Assembly: GCF_026341275.1 (NCBI RefSeq)
Contig: NZ_JAIFZO010000002.1
Span: 7,966,118 to 8,030,117 of the forward strand
Direction of reading: 5' to 3'
DNA length: 64,000 nucleotides
From: Streptomyces ortus
GTDB lineage: Bacteria > Actinomycetota > Actinomycetes > Streptomycetales > Streptomycetaceae
Position numbers and translations under genes: made by a program. Shown piece by piece: positions 43,754 through 52,506 of this stretch. The notes beneath the pieces are model-generated. The model had not been told where the DNA came from. It did no database searches and saw nothing but the letters and a program-made list of their open reading frames with translations. The stretch's first letter is position 1. Every line of letters starts with the position of its first letter.

Positions 43754-45013
43754 TCAGGAGGTGCAGACCGGAACGTCGGGCAGCTTGTTCTCCGGTGCGC
43801 TGACATAGATGTTGGACATGTAGCCGCCGTACTGGGGCAGGTACGCCCACCAGTTGTTGGTGTACGGCGGTACGGAGACGGTCCCGCCCTGCTTCTGGCA
43901 GCTGATCAGGACCTCCACCCCGGCGGGCAGCCGCGTCCTGGAGCCCGACGCGGTGGTCGCCGTCTCCCGGACGGCGACCCGCTCGCCCCACGTGCCGTAC
44001 CACTTGCCGGCCGGCCTGGTCGCGCCGGGCACGTCGAGACCGCGGGTCAGCCTGCCGATGTCGGTGTAGGCCTGGCCGTAGGTGGTGCCGAGCGGGTGCA
44101 GGGTGAGGACGGCGACGATGGTCCGGTCGTCCGGGCCGACCGTGCCGGTGGTGTGCAGGGCCGGCCGGGACAGGTTGACCGTGTCCGCGGACTTGGCTCC
44201 CTCCGCCTCCCGGCCCGCGGACTTCGACGCCGATGCCGCTTTCCGCGCGCTGTCCGGGCCGCAGGTGCCGTCCTCGTACTCGCCCGACCAGCCCTGCTTG
44301 ACGGCCCAGGGCCGGTCGAAGGCGCCGGGAATGCCGAAGTGCTGGTCGAAGGAGTCCGAGGCGCAGCGCGTCGACTGCCGCAGGTTGGACATGATGAACT
44401 CACGTACGGGCGCCGCGGCCTGTTCGAGGATGTAGCGGTAGATCTTGACCGTGTCCCGGGCCGAGATGGCCGTGTATCCCCAGTAGCCCTCGTATCCGGC
44501 GGGCGGAACGGCCGTGTCGCTCAGCGTGAGGTCGGTCTTCATGCGTTCGACGATCGCCGGGCCGCCGTTGACCTCCCAGTAGTGACTGGCCGCGTCGTCG
44601 TTGCTGCTGCGGAGCATCGGTTCCAGCAGGGCGCGGTCGGCGGCCGGGATCGTGTAGTTCGGACCGCGGTTCCGGAAGAAGTCGAGCACCAGCAGCAGCT
44701 TGACGATGGACGCCGACCGGAACGGCATGCTCGCGTTCAGCTGGTCGGTGAAGGTACCCGCCTGCCGGTCGTAGACCGCGACGCCCGCGGTGACACCGGC
44801 CGGGACCTCGATCTGAGCTGTCTTGGAAGACACCGCGCCCCCGGAATCGCCCGCCGTGCCACCCGGAGCGGCCGGAGCGGCGGACGCGGTGGTGGCCGCT
44901 GTCGCCAGGCAGAGCAGCAGGGCGCCCGCCGAGAACAGTGCCCGCCGCGCCGCCCTGGGGCCGCTGCGGCCGGCCGCTCTCGGGCCGCTGCGGAGGGATG
45001 AGAAGTGCCGCAT
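43754..45013 (-). CDS. Secreted beta-lactamase-like serine hydrolase
   Basis: A 419-residue exported protein with a signal peptide (RRALFSAGALLLCLATAATT ending ASA). The domain at about 75-330 has the penicillin-binding/class A beta-lactamase layout: SIVK motif with nucleophile Ser102 and Lys105, SSND as a likely SxN, and a WAVKQGWSG segment near the KTG position. The C-terminal 90 residues (WYGTWGERVAVRETATTASG through NNWWAYLPQYGGYMSNIYVS) look like a bacterial SH3-type wall-binding domain. It probably acts on peptidoglycan or as an esterase; true beta-lactamase activity is not indicated. It lies between envelope-related genes. Confidence 0.8.
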   Translation of the reverse strand: MRHFSSLRSGPRAAGRSGPRAARRALFSAGALLLCLATAATTASAAPAAPGGTAGDSGGAVSSKTAQIEVPAGVTAGVAVYDRQAGTFTDQLNASMPFRSASIVKLLLVLDFFRNRGPNYTIPAADRALLEPMLRSSNDDAASHYWEVNGGPAIVERMKTDLTLSDTAVPPAGYEGYWGYTAISARDTVKIYRYILEQAAAPVREFIMSNLRQSTRCASDSFDQHFGIPGAFDRPWAVKQGWSGEYEDGTCGPDSARKAASASKSAGREAEGAKSADTVNLSRPALHTTGTVGPDDRTIVAVLTLHPLGTTYGQAYTDIGRLTRGLDVPGATRPAGKWYGTWGERVAVRETATTASGSRTRLPAGVEVLISCQKQGGTVSVPPYTNNWWAYLPQYGGYMSNIYVSAPENKLPDVPVCTS

Positions 45014-45076
45014 GATCAGATGCCCCCTGTTGCCTACGGTGACGGAATGATCCGCGACGCTATGCGGCGGTGGGCC

Positions 45077-45110
45077 GGGTCCGCTCCTGACGCATGTCAG
45101 GGTCGGACCC
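45077..45110 (-). terminator. Terminator after the kinase-transglycosylase gene
   Basis: GGGTCCGCTCCTGAC and GTCAGGGTCGGACCC form a 13-pair hairpin with one internal mismatch and a GCAT loop, 12 bases after the kinase stop. Confidence 0.8.
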
Positions 45111-45122
45111 GCCCCCGGTGTG

Positions 45123-46670
45123 TCAGGCCGTGTACTTCTTGAGATTGGCGAGGACCTCGTCCACGTAGGGCTGCACGGCCTTCGGCACGCCACCGGCCTC
45201 GATGACGGTCCGGTCACTCGTGCGGTAACCGGCCGCGATCAGCCCGGGCAGGTTCTTGCGCATGTCGCTCTGCTTGAAGCGCTGGTCGAGCCAGCAGGTG
45301 AACACGGACATCGTCCCGATGGCATCGGCGGGGGACATGTAGTCCTTGTCGCCGTCGCGGTCGCCGTCCACCGCCCATGCCTTGAACACCGCGGGCGTCC
45401 ACATGGCGATGCCGTACTCGCCGGTGGCGGGCCGGGACGCCTTCGGGTCGAAATCGCTCTCGGCCTTGAGCATCGCGGCCAGTAACGCCGGAGTGACCTC
45501 CGCGTCGGTGCACCGCTTCGCGGCGTCGGTGATGATGGGCCGCAGCGAGACCGGCACGTCGGAGTCGGCGGGGATGGCCCCCGGCAGCACGGTGTCGGCG
45601 AGCGCGGTCGCGCTCGCCGAGGACTTCGACCTCTCAGGGGCGTCCTTGCCGTCCGAGGGGACGAAGGCCATCAAGGTGCCGGCGACCGTCGCACAGGCGG
45701 TGAGACCGGCGGCGACCAGGACCGCCGGACGCCGGTACACGGGCCGGGGAAGGCGCTCGGCGTGTAACGCCTCTGCCCGACGGGACAGTTCGTCCGCGCC
45801 GAGGGCCGCTCTCGACGCGTGATCGGGAGCCAGGCATTCCGCGATCAGTTTGCGCCACTCCGGTTCGAGGGAGTCGTCCAGGCGGAGCGGGGCCGAACCG
45901 TTGGCATAGGCCTGCGCGGCCAGCGAGCGAGCCCTTGCCGTCCCACCGGGGAACGGATGCAGGCCGCCCGTGAGCACCTGGTGCGCCAGCACACCGAACG
46001 CCCAGATGTCCGCCGTCTTGCGTACGGTCGTGCCGTGGACGCCGGTGCGCTCCGACCACCACTCCGGGGGCACGTGGTCCAGCGACCCCAGCGGCGGTAC
46101 GTAGGCGTGGGTGCCCTCCAGCTCCACGGTGAGCCCGAAGTCCGCGAGCCACACGGCGCGTTCGGGACCGAGGAGGATGTTCGCGGGCTTGAGGTCCGCG
46201 TGGATCCAGCCGTGCGTGTGCATGTGCGCAAGTCCCGAAGCCACCCCGCTGAGGATCCGCTCCGCCTCCGGCAGCGGGCGCCCGGTCCCGCCCGCCGCCA
46301 GGAGATCCTGGAGACTGCGTTCCGCACGGTCCATCACCAGGGCCGTCATGCCGTCCAGCTCGGGCCGCTCGGGATCGCGCAGGGTCACGACCGCGTGAGT
46401 ACGTACGAGGTGGGGGTGGTCCGCCTCCGTGCTGAACTGCGCCTCCTTGTGGGCCAGTTCCTCCATCGACGCACGCTGTCCCGGTGTCAGCAGGTCGGTG
46501 CGCAGCAGCTTGATGGCGACGGCCGAGCCGCCCGCGGCGCTGTCCACGACCTTCTGGGCCGCGTACACGCTGCCCCAGCTGCCCGAGCCGATCAGACCGG
46601 TGATCTCCCAGTCCGAGATGCGGTATCCCGGCGCGGGGTCGAGCGGGGGAGTGGAGTGCGAGTGGTTCAT
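45123..46670 (-). CDS. Membrane Ser/Thr kinase fused to a lytic transglycosylase-like domain
   Basis: A 515-residue protein. Residues 20-285 are a Hanks-type kinase: glycine loop GLIGSGSWGSVYA, lysine in AVAIKLL, catalytic loop IHADLKPANILL (HAD instead of HRD; Asp and Asn kept) and ADFGL. A basic linker leads to one transmembrane helix (about 316-337: AVLVAAGLTACATVAGTLMA). The outer part (about 385-510) resembles a soluble lytic transglycosylase: LLAAMLKAESDFDPKASRPA with the probable catalytic Glu404, then GEYGIAMWTPAVFKAW. The enzyme would join cytoplasmic phosphorylation to peptidoglycan cleavage or sensing outside. An FHA-winged-helix gene lies 19 bases upstream in the same operon. The start ATG at 46670 has only a weak ribosome-binding site. 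Confidence 0.85.
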   Translation of the reverse strand: MNHSHSTPPLDPAPGYRISDWEITGLIGSGSWGSVYAAQKVVDSAAGGSAVAIKLLRTDLLTPGQRASMEELAHKEAQFSTEADHPHLVRTHAVVTLRDPERPELDGMTALVMDRAERSLQDLLAAGGTGRPLPEAERILSGVASGLAHMHTHGWIHADLKPANILLGPERAVWLADFGLTVELEGTHAYVPPLGSLDHVPPEWWSERTGVHGTTVRKTADIWAFGVLAHQVLTGGLHPFPGGTARARSLAAQAYANGSAPLRLDDSLEPEWRKLIAECLAPDHASRAALGADELSRRAEALHAERLPRPVYRRPAVLVAAGLTACATVAGTLMAFVPSDGKDAPERSKSSASATALADTVLPGAIPADSDVPVSLRPIITDAAKRCTDAEVTPALLAAMLKAESDFDPKASRPATGEYGIAMWTPAVFKAWAVDGDRDGDKDYMSPADAIGTMSVFTCWLDQRFKQSDMRKNLPGLIAAGYRTSDRTVIEAGGVPKAVQPYVDEVLANLKKYTA

Positions 46671-46689
46671 CCTGGGTGGGCCTTTCGGT

Positions 46690-47454
46690 TCAGCGTCTGA
46701 CGGCTGGGGGGAGCAGAGCCAAGTGCTCTTCACGGACCAGATTGAACCGCAGGGCGAGGCTGACCAGTCGTTCGCGCTTGCCTCCCGCCCCGCCGTACGA
46801 GCCCGCCGGGCCCTCCCGCAGCCGCAGCTTCGTGTCGGCGAGGTAGTCGATGTGGTAGTTGAGCGCGGACCGGGTCAGATCGTGGCAGCTCGGCAGTGCT
46901 CGCAGCCGTTCGAGAACCTCTCCCACGCCAGGGACGGCCGCGCTCGAAGGGAAGCGCAGCCGAGGTTCGCACAGGGCCAGCAGTACCAGGAAATACTTGG
47001 ACGTGGGGTTCAGCGAGAAGGGGCTCGTCGTCGGCTCCCCGGCGGAGCTGTCGCACCCGGCTTCCGTATACGCGTGCTGGGGTGCGAACACCTTGAATTC
47101 CATGGGGTTTTCGGCCGCGGGCAGAATTACCCGGGCCAGCTCGAACGGGACGGGTGCACCAATCCGTCCCGGTGCGACCCGGATGTGTTCTCCCGCCCCT
47201 TCGAGGTTCTCCACGACATATGTCGCCTCGGCGCTGTAATTGGAAAGACGCCAGTAGTCCTCCACGGCCGTGACCTGACCGGCGCAGCGCGACACCGCGG
47301 GATCACGCAAGGGGATGGGCGGCGGTGTCCCGGGCTCCCCCCGGCCGAAATCGGCGCTCTGGCCCGGGCTCAGACGCACCAGCCGCGGCTCGGGCCTGGG
47401 ATCGTCGGAGTGGCGCACGACGGCGTCGGAAAGCTGCACGATTACGGTGGTCAC
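46690..47454 (-). CDS. FHA-like domain protein with C-terminal winged helix
   Basis: A 254-residue protein. Residues 20-110 resemble a forkhead-associated (FHA) phosphothreonine-binding domain: LSPGQSADFGRGEPG, RDPAVSRCAGQVTAVEDYW and SNYSAEATYVVENLEG. Residues 145-250 are helical with LLALCEPRLRFPSSAAVPGV and LTRSALNYHIDYLADTKL, a likely winged helix. FHA proteins read threonine phosphorylation by Hanks-type kinases; this one precedes such a kinase by 19 bases. Predicted role: DNA-binding or adaptor protein controlled by the kinase. It is the first gene of the pair, the kinase second. Confidence 0.75.
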   Translation of the reverse strand: MTTVIVQLSDAVVRHSDDPRPEPRLVRLSPGQSADFGRGEPGTPPPIPLRDPAVSRCAGQVTAVEDYWRLSNYSAEATYVVENLEGAGEHIRVAPGRIGAPVPFELARVILPAAENPMEFKVFAPQHAYTEAGCDSSAGEPTTSPFSLNPTSKYFLVLLALCEPRLRFPSSAAVPGVGEVLERLRALPSCHDLTRSALNYHIDYLADTKLRLREGPAGSYGGAGGKRERLVSLALRFNLVREEHLALLPPAVRR

Positions 47455-47769
47455 TGCGAATGGTCCCCAAAGTGGTCAGCGGCTCAACGGGCATTCGACG
47501 CATGGTGCGGGAGGGCGATTGCGCGGCGTGCTCAGGTCTCGGCGAAATGTCGGGCGAAGTGCTGGGGTGGCAAGCCCGATACGTTTGACGCCGTGCGTGC
47601 GGCAGTAGTTCCCCGGAAACGCTCCTGGGAAGGGTGAATCGTGGCGCTCAGGAGGAGGGGAGCGAAGGGGAAACGCGTTCCGCGGCACATGTGCGCAAAG
47701 CGCCCTCTGTCCGACCGTGCGCGGCTCGTCGCCGCCGCCCGCCGAAGCGGTTCGGCGTGACCGCCGTGG
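47455..47769. other. Intergenic region without a supported gene
   Basis: About 315 bases between the FHA gene and the TetR gene. Minus-strand frames are open but arginine/proline-rich, without a ribosome-binding site, and look non-coding. TTTGACG near 47584 could belong to a promoter; nothing else is recognisable. Confidence 0.5.
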
Positions 47770-48501
47770 TCACGGCCGGCCGCCGTCGCCGATCTTCCTC
47801 GTGACAGCGGTGACGATCAGGTCGAGCGCGTACTCGAACTCCTCGTCGTGGCTGAACCGCGCCAGATGCGGGGCCGCTTCGACGAGCACGGGCAGGCCCG
47901 AGGCCTCCAGGTCGCGCCGGCGGGCCGCCGTGGCCTCGGGGCCGACCACCCCGAAGGTCGGACCCGCCGCGACCTCCCGCAGCAGGGTCCCGACGACCGA
48001 GGCCAGCAGCGTCCGGAGCAGGTGCACCGCCTCCTCGGGCCCGCAGCCGGCCGAGCGCAGCACCGACAGCACCGAGGCCACGGGCCGCAGGCCGGCCGAG
48101 GAGGAGAGCTGCCGGGTCAGTACGAGGGCTCCGGCGCGGGGATGCGCGAGGGTGGCGGCGCGGAACGTCCTGCCGATGGTGCGCAGATCCGCGTCGAGCG
48201 ACCCCGTCGGCTCCGGGAGTGCCACCCCGAGCAGGATGTGTTCGGCGACGGCGTCGAGGAGGTGGTCCTTGCCGTCGACGTAGTTGTAGAGGCTTTTCGC
48301 GTCGACTCCCAGGCGCCGGGCCACCGTTCGCATGCCGACCCCCTCGACGCCCTCCTCGTCGATGACGCAGATCGCGGCCTTGATGACGGCGTCCCTGGTC
48401 AGCGTTCCGGCGCCTTTGCGGGGCCGGCCGCGCCGGGGTGGGATTCCGGGCTGCTTGTCGGCGGGCGCCGTCCGATTCGTCACCCCCTCATCATGCCTCA
48501 T
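47770..48501 (-). CDS. TetR-family regulator
   Basis: A 243-residue TetR/AcrR regulator (start ATG at 48501, or GTG at 48483). The RRGRPRKG stretch precedes the DNA-binding domain; helix-turn-helix GMRTVARRLGVDAKSLYNYV then DGKDHLLDAV. The C-terminal ligand domain resembles TetR_C family regulators with a long alpha-helical pocket. It is divergent from the MBL-SnoaL-MBL operon and probably represses it through the two dyads in the intergenic region. Confidence 0.88.
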   Translation of the reverse strand: MRHDEGVTNRTAPADKQPGIPPRRGRPRKGAGTLTRDAVIKAAICVIDEEGVEGVGMRTVARRLGVDAKSLYNYVDGKDHLLDAVAEHILLGVALPEPTGSLDADLRTIGRTFRAATLAHPRAGALVLTRQLSSSAGLRPVASVLSVLRSAGCGPEEAVHLLRTLLASVVGTLLREVAAGPTFGVVGPEATAARRRDLEASGLPVLVEAAPHLARFSHDEEFEYALDLIVTAVTRKIGDGGRP

Positions 48502-48513
48502 CCTTGCGTAAAC

Positions 48514-48558
48514 CCACGGCGTGGACTATAACCGTGATGCGTCATACCCACGATGTGG
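48514..48558. promoter_or_regulatory. Paired CCACG dyads between tetR and the MBL operon
   Basis: CCACGGCGTGG (48514-48524, perfect palindrome) and CCACGATGTGG (48548-48558, CCAC-N3-GTGG) lie 34 bp apart. Each is followed by AT-rich sequence (ACTATAA and AATTAA), so the sites overlap possible -10 elements. They are the probable TetR binding sites. Confidence 0.7.
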
Positions 48559-48580
48559 AATTAACTCGATGGAGACCGGC

Positions 48581-49687
48581 ATGCAGCCCTTTCCGTGGAA
48601 CACGGCGAACGTGGCCGACCTGCCGGGCATCGGCACCCCGGTCGACTCGCTCACCGACCCCAGCCGCGTACCGGGCGGGCCGGGGGCACGACTGGCCGCG
48701 GTCCGGACGGAGGGCGCCGTGTTCAAGCGCGAGTTCGCCACGACGGGCACGCCCGACAGCGTCACCACCTGCGACCTGGTCACGCTGCCCTACCCGACGC
48801 GGTTCGGCCTCTTCCGTGCCTCGCGAGCCGTCGCGCCGTTCCTGTCGATCACCAACCGCATGCTGGTCATCCGCTGGCGGGAGACCGACGGCCGGGCCCG
48901 GGTGCTGCTGTTCGAGCCCAGCGACGTCGAACTCGGCCAGTACACCCCGTACTTCGACCGCCTGAGTCGGCGGACACCGGCCGCCGTCGCCCGTCTGATG
49001 CTGACCCGGTACGCCACGGTCCTGGAACATCTCGCTGCGCTGGGAATCGCGCCGCAGGACGTCGACTACCTGATGTTCGACCACCTCCACACGCAGGATC
49101 TCCGCCGCTGGGTGGGCACGACGGCGTACCAGCAGGACCTCGGCGACCGGCCGACGGCGGCCTTCCCGAACGCCAAGGTCATCGTGCAGCGCGACGAACT
49201 CGCCGGCATGGCCGAACTGCACCCGCTGCAGAAGCCCTGGTACCAGCCAGCCGCCTACCGTGACGTGCCGCCCGAGGCGTTCCTCCCGATCGAGGGCTCC
49301 GTCGTCCTCGGCCCCGGTGTCGCCGTGGTGAAGACACCGGGCCATGTGTTCGGCAACCAGAGCCTGGTCGTCAACACCTCGACCGGGATCTGGGTCAGCA
49401 GTGAGAACGTCATAGCGGCCGAATGCCTGACGCCGGAACACTCGAAGCTCCCCGGGGTGGCCGGATGGAGCCGCGAATGGGAGTACGAGGCCGTCCTCAA
49501 CGCCAACACCATCGAGACCACGGCCGACCAGTACAACTCGGTCGTCCTGGAGAAGACGCTCGCCGACCCGAGTCAGCGAGACCCCCGCTTCCTGCAGTTC
49601 TTCCCGTCCAGCGAACTGACCGGCGCCTGGACGAACCCCGGCACCAAACCCACGTTCAGCCACCACGCCCTCACCCACACCCGTTAG
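48581..49687 (+). CDS. Metallo-beta-lactamase-fold hydrolase with altered metal motif
   Basis: A 368-residue MBL-fold protein. The first metal motif reads FDHLHTQDLRRW instead of HxHxDH, and the later histidine is in TPGHVFGNQS; the second-metal Asp appears as glutamate (VSSENVIAAE). It may bind one metal or none in the classical way, so activity is uncertain. The ATG at 48581 follows GGAG at six bases; an upstream ATG at 48569 has none. It opens an operon with a SnoaL-like protein and a second, canonical MBL hydrolase, opposite a TetR regulator. Confidence 0.75.
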   Translation: MQPFPWNTANVADLPGIGTPVDSLTDPSRVPGGPGARLAAVRTEGAVFKREFATTGTPDSVTTCDLVTLPYPTRFGLFRASRAVAPFLSITNRMLVIRWRETDGRARVLLFEPSDVELGQYTPYFDRLSRRTPAAVARLMLTRYATVLEHLAALGIAPQDVDYLMFDHLHTQDLRRWVGTTAYQQDLGDRPTAAFPNAKVIVQRDELAGMAELHPLQKPWYQPAAYRDVPPEAFLPIEGSVVLGPGVAVVKTPGHVFGNQSLVVNTSTGIWVSSENVIAAECLTPEHSKLPGVAGWSREWEYEAVLNANTIETTADQYNSVVLEKTLADPSQRDPRFLQFFPSSELTGAWTNPGTKPTFSHHALTHTR

Positions 49688-49698
49688 CGAGCCCGACC

Positions 49699-50259
49699 AT
49701 GAACCGCTTCGTGCTGCCCGACGAGTCCGTGCTCCGCGCCCGGGAGACACTCGTCCTCGACCACTTCCGCGACGAGGTGGCCCAGGACTGGGACGCCACC
49801 CTGTCCACCTTCCCGCACCCTCACTACGAACTCGTCGCGCAGATGAAGGTGCACGACGGCGACACGGACGTACGCGCCTACTACGACGACACCCGGGTCG
49901 CCTTCCCCGACCAGCGCCACGAGATCATCGCGTTCCGGCACAGCGTCGACGCCGTCATCGTGGAGTTCTGGCTGCTGGGCACACACCTCGGCCCCCTCGG
50001 CAAGATACCGCCGACGGGCGGCGAGCACCGTACGCGCATGAACGCGTTCTTCGTCTTCGACGAGAACGAGAACCTCGTCACCGAGCGGATCTACTTCGAC
50101 CAGTTGACCATCCTGAAGCAACTGGTGGCGGGCGTCGACAAACGCAGGCCGAGCGGGCTGCTCAAACTCGCCCGCATCGTCAGAGGAGTTCTGTCCATGG
50201 CGGGCGGCGCACAGGATCCTCGGCTCGTCGAAACCACCCCGCCCGAGTTCGTCAAGTGA
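49699..50259 (+). CDS. SnoaL-like / NTF2-fold ester cyclase-type protein
   Basis: A 186-residue protein with an NTF2/SnoaL-like fold over about residues 15-140: DATLSTFPHPHYELVAQMKV, YYDDTRVAFPDQRHEIIAFR and MNAFFVFDENENLVTERIYF. Family members include polyketide cyclases and small-molecule hydrolases or isomerases. It lies 11 bases after the first MBL gene and 34 before the second, in a degradative-looking operon. No signal peptide. Confidence 0.8.
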   Translation: MNRFVLPDESVLRARETLVLDHFRDEVAQDWDATLSTFPHPHYELVAQMKVHDGDTDVRAYYDDTRVAFPDQRHEIIAFRHSVDAVIVEFWLLGTHLGPLGKIPPTGGEHRTRMNAFFVFDENENLVTERIYFDQLTILKQLVAGVDKRRPSGLLKLARIVRGVLSMAGGAQDPRLVETTPPEFVK

Positions 50260-50293
50260 GGCCGGCCATGGCCGCGATGCCGGAGGCTCTCGG

Positions 50294-51094
50294 ATGAAGG
50301 TCCACCACCTCAACTGCGGGACCATGCGACTGCCGGGCGCGCCACTCGTCTGCCACGTCCTGGCGGTCGAGACCGGCAAGGGCCTCGTCCTCGTCGACTC
50401 CGGCTTCGGGACGAAGGACATCGCCGATCCGGCCCGCCGCATCGGCGGCGTACGCCACATCATCCGGCCTGCCCTGGACCCCCACGAGACGGCGCTGCAC
50501 CAGATCGAGGGGCTCGGATTCCGGCGGGAGGACGTCACGCACATCGTGGTGACCCACTTCGACCTGGACCACATCGGGGGACTCGCCGACTTCCCGGCCG
50601 CACAGGTCCACGTCACGGCGGCGGAAGCGCGCGGGGCCCTGTCACCGGCCACCCGACTGGAGAAGAGCCGCTACCGGCCTACCCAGTTGTCCCACCACCC
50701 GAAGCTGGTCCGGCACGACCCGACCGGAGAACAGTGGCGGGGATTCGCCGCCGCCGAACAGCTCACCGGGATCGACGACGGCATCGTGCTGGTGCCGATG
50801 CCGGGCCACACCAGAGGACACGCGGCCGTCGCGGTCGACGCCGGCGACCACTGGGTCCTGCACTGCGGAGACACCTTCTACCACCCGGGCACCCTCGACG
50901 GTACGACCCATGTCCCGGCCGCGCTCCGGATCCAGGAACGCCTCGTCGCCCACGACATCAAGGCCCTGCGAGCCAATCAGGCACGTCTCGCCGAACTCCG
51001 CGAGGACGGTGCGGAGCACCTGTCCGTGGTCTGCGCCCACGATCCCGCCCTGTTCGAAGCTGCTCGCGTTCGCGGCCGGGGCGTGAGCGGCTGA
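50294..51094 (+). CDS. Metallo-beta-lactamase-fold hydrolase (lactonase type)
   Basis: A 266-residue MBL hydrolase with an intact HxDxDH motif (THFDLDHIGGLAD), a later MPGHTRGHAA and CGDTFYHPG. These ligands and the length resemble N-acyl homoserine lactonases (AiiA group) and other lactone hydrolases. As last gene of the TetR-controlled operon it may open a lactone or ester ring. Quorum-quenching activity is possible but not shown by sequence. Confidence 0.85.
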   Translation: MKVHHLNCGTMRLPGAPLVCHVLAVETGKGLVLVDSGFGTKDIADPARRIGGVRHIIRPALDPHETALHQIEGLGFRREDVTHIVVTHFDLDHIGGLADFPAAQVHVTAAEARGALSPATRLEKSRYRPTQLSHHPKLVRHDPTGEQWRGFAAAEQLTGIDDGIVLVPMPGHTRGHAAVAVDAGDHWVLHCGDTFYHPGTLDGTTHVPAALRIQERLVAHDIKALRANQARLAELREDGAEHLSVVCAHDPALFEAARVRGRGVSG

Positions 51095-51231
51095 CCCACG
51101 CCCGGCGATACCCACCCGCTCGCGGTCGTCGATGCGATAGTCGCACCCAGGCGCGGCCCTGTGGCCGAGCATGTGACACGGCACCGGTGACCGAGCAGGG
51201 GCCGAAGGCGTTGTGGGGACAGGGGTACTGA

Positions 51232-52449
51232 ATGCGTGTGGTGTTGGCTGCCTATGATTCGCGCGGCGGTGTCGAACCGCTCGTGGCGCTCGCGGTGCGA
51301 CTGCGGGAACTGGACGCGGAGGTGCGCGTGTGCGCGCCGCCCGACGAGGAGTTCGCGGAGCGACTGGCCGGGGCCGGCGTGGAGATGGTGCCGACCGGGC
51401 AGTCGGTGCGCCGGCTCGTGACCGGCAGGACACCGCCGACGGCCGGGGGTGTGCCCCGGCGCGCGGCCGAACTGGTCGCCGCGTTCCACGACAACGTCAT
51501 GGCGGCGGGCGCGGGGGCCGAGGTGCTGGTGGCGACCGGCCTCGTACCGGCCGTGGCGGGGGTGAAGTCGGCCGCCGAGAAACTGGGCATCCGCTATGTG
51601 TACGCGAGTTACCAGCCGGTCAGCCTGCCGTCACCCCACCACCGGCCGATTCCGCGGCCGGGGAAGCCCCTGTCGGCGGACGTGACCGACAACCGGGCGC
51701 TCTGGGACCAGGACGCCCGTGACGCGCAGTCCGTGTTCGGCGAGGCGGTCAACACCCACCGCGTGTCGGTCGGCCTGCCGCCGGTGGACAACGTCCGGGA
51801 CCACGTCTTCACCGACCGCCCGTGGCTGGCCTCCGACCCGGTGCTGGCGCCGTGGCAGCAGCCGTCGGACCTGGAGGTGGTGCAGACCGGCGCGTGGCTC
51901 GTGCCGGACGAACGCCCGCTCCCGGCCGAGCTGTCGGCGTTCCTGGACGCCGGCGCACCCCCGGTGTACGTGGGTTTCGGCAGCGTTCCCATGGGTGATC
52001 CGGCGGAGGTCGCGCGGGCTGCCGTCGAAGCGGTTCGTGCGCAGGGCCGTCGCGTGATCGTCTCCCACGGCTGGGCCGGACTCGCCCCGGTCGCCGGTCA
52101 GGACGACTGCTTCGTCGTCGGCGAGGCCAACCATCAGGCCCTGTTCGGCCGGACGGCGGCCGTCGTCCACCACGGTGGCGCGGGTACGACCACGACGGCC
52201 ACCTGGTCGGGCACACCGCAGGTGGTGGTGCCCCAGGGCGGCGACCAGCCGTACTTCGCCGCTCGCGTGGCCGAGTTGGGCATCGGCGCCGCCCACGACG
52301 GCCCCGCCCCGACCGCCGAGTCCCTGTCTGCCGCGCTCAGGACGGCCCTGGCTCCCGAGACGCGGGTACGGGCCACCGCCGTGGCCGGTGCGATCCGCAC
52401 CGACGGAGCGGCGGTGGCCGCCGGACTCCTGCTGGCCGGCGCCGCCTGA
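51232..52449 (+). CDS. GT1 glycosyltransferase (glycopeptide/macrolide type)
   Basis: A 405-residue GT-B fold glycosyltransferase. The N-terminus MRVVLAAYDSRGGVEPLVAL and the acceptor-side segment are like vancomycin-type glycosyltransferases (Gtf family); the donor site VVHHGGAGTTTTATWSGTPQ and QGGDQPYFAARV is diagnostic for GT1. It could glycosylate a natural product or antibiotic, for self-protection or tailoring, but no scaffold-building genes are in the window. GGGGACAGGGG precedes the ATG; 137 bases separate it from the MBL operon. Confidence 0.9.
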   Translation: MRVVLAAYDSRGGVEPLVALAVRLRELDAEVRVCAPPDEEFAERLAGAGVEMVPTGQSVRRLVTGRTPPTAGGVPRRAAELVAAFHDNVMAAGAGAEVLVATGLVPAVAGVKSAAEKLGIRYVYASYQPVSLPSPHHRPIPRPGKPLSADVTDNRALWDQDARDAQSVFGEAVNTHRVSVGLPPVDNVRDHVFTDRPWLASDPVLAPWQQPSDLEVVQTGAWLVPDERPLPAELSAFLDAGAPPVYVGFGSVPMGDPAEVARAAVEAVRAQGRRVIVSHGWAGLAPVAGQDDCFVVGEANHQALFGRTAAVVHHGGAGTTTTATWSGTPQVVVPQGGDQPYFAARVAELGIGAAHDGPAPTAESLSAALRTALAPETRVRATAVAGAIRTDGAAVAAGLLLAGAA

Positions 52450-52506
52450 TCGACGGCGCCTGATCGTTGGCCCCCGATCGGGAGCACCTGACCGGCAGCA
52501 GCCGGT

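Noticed and set aside
47476..47688. Minus-strand open frame between FHA and TetR genes
   Set aside because: Arg/Pro-rich composition typical of high-GC non-coding DNA, no start signal.
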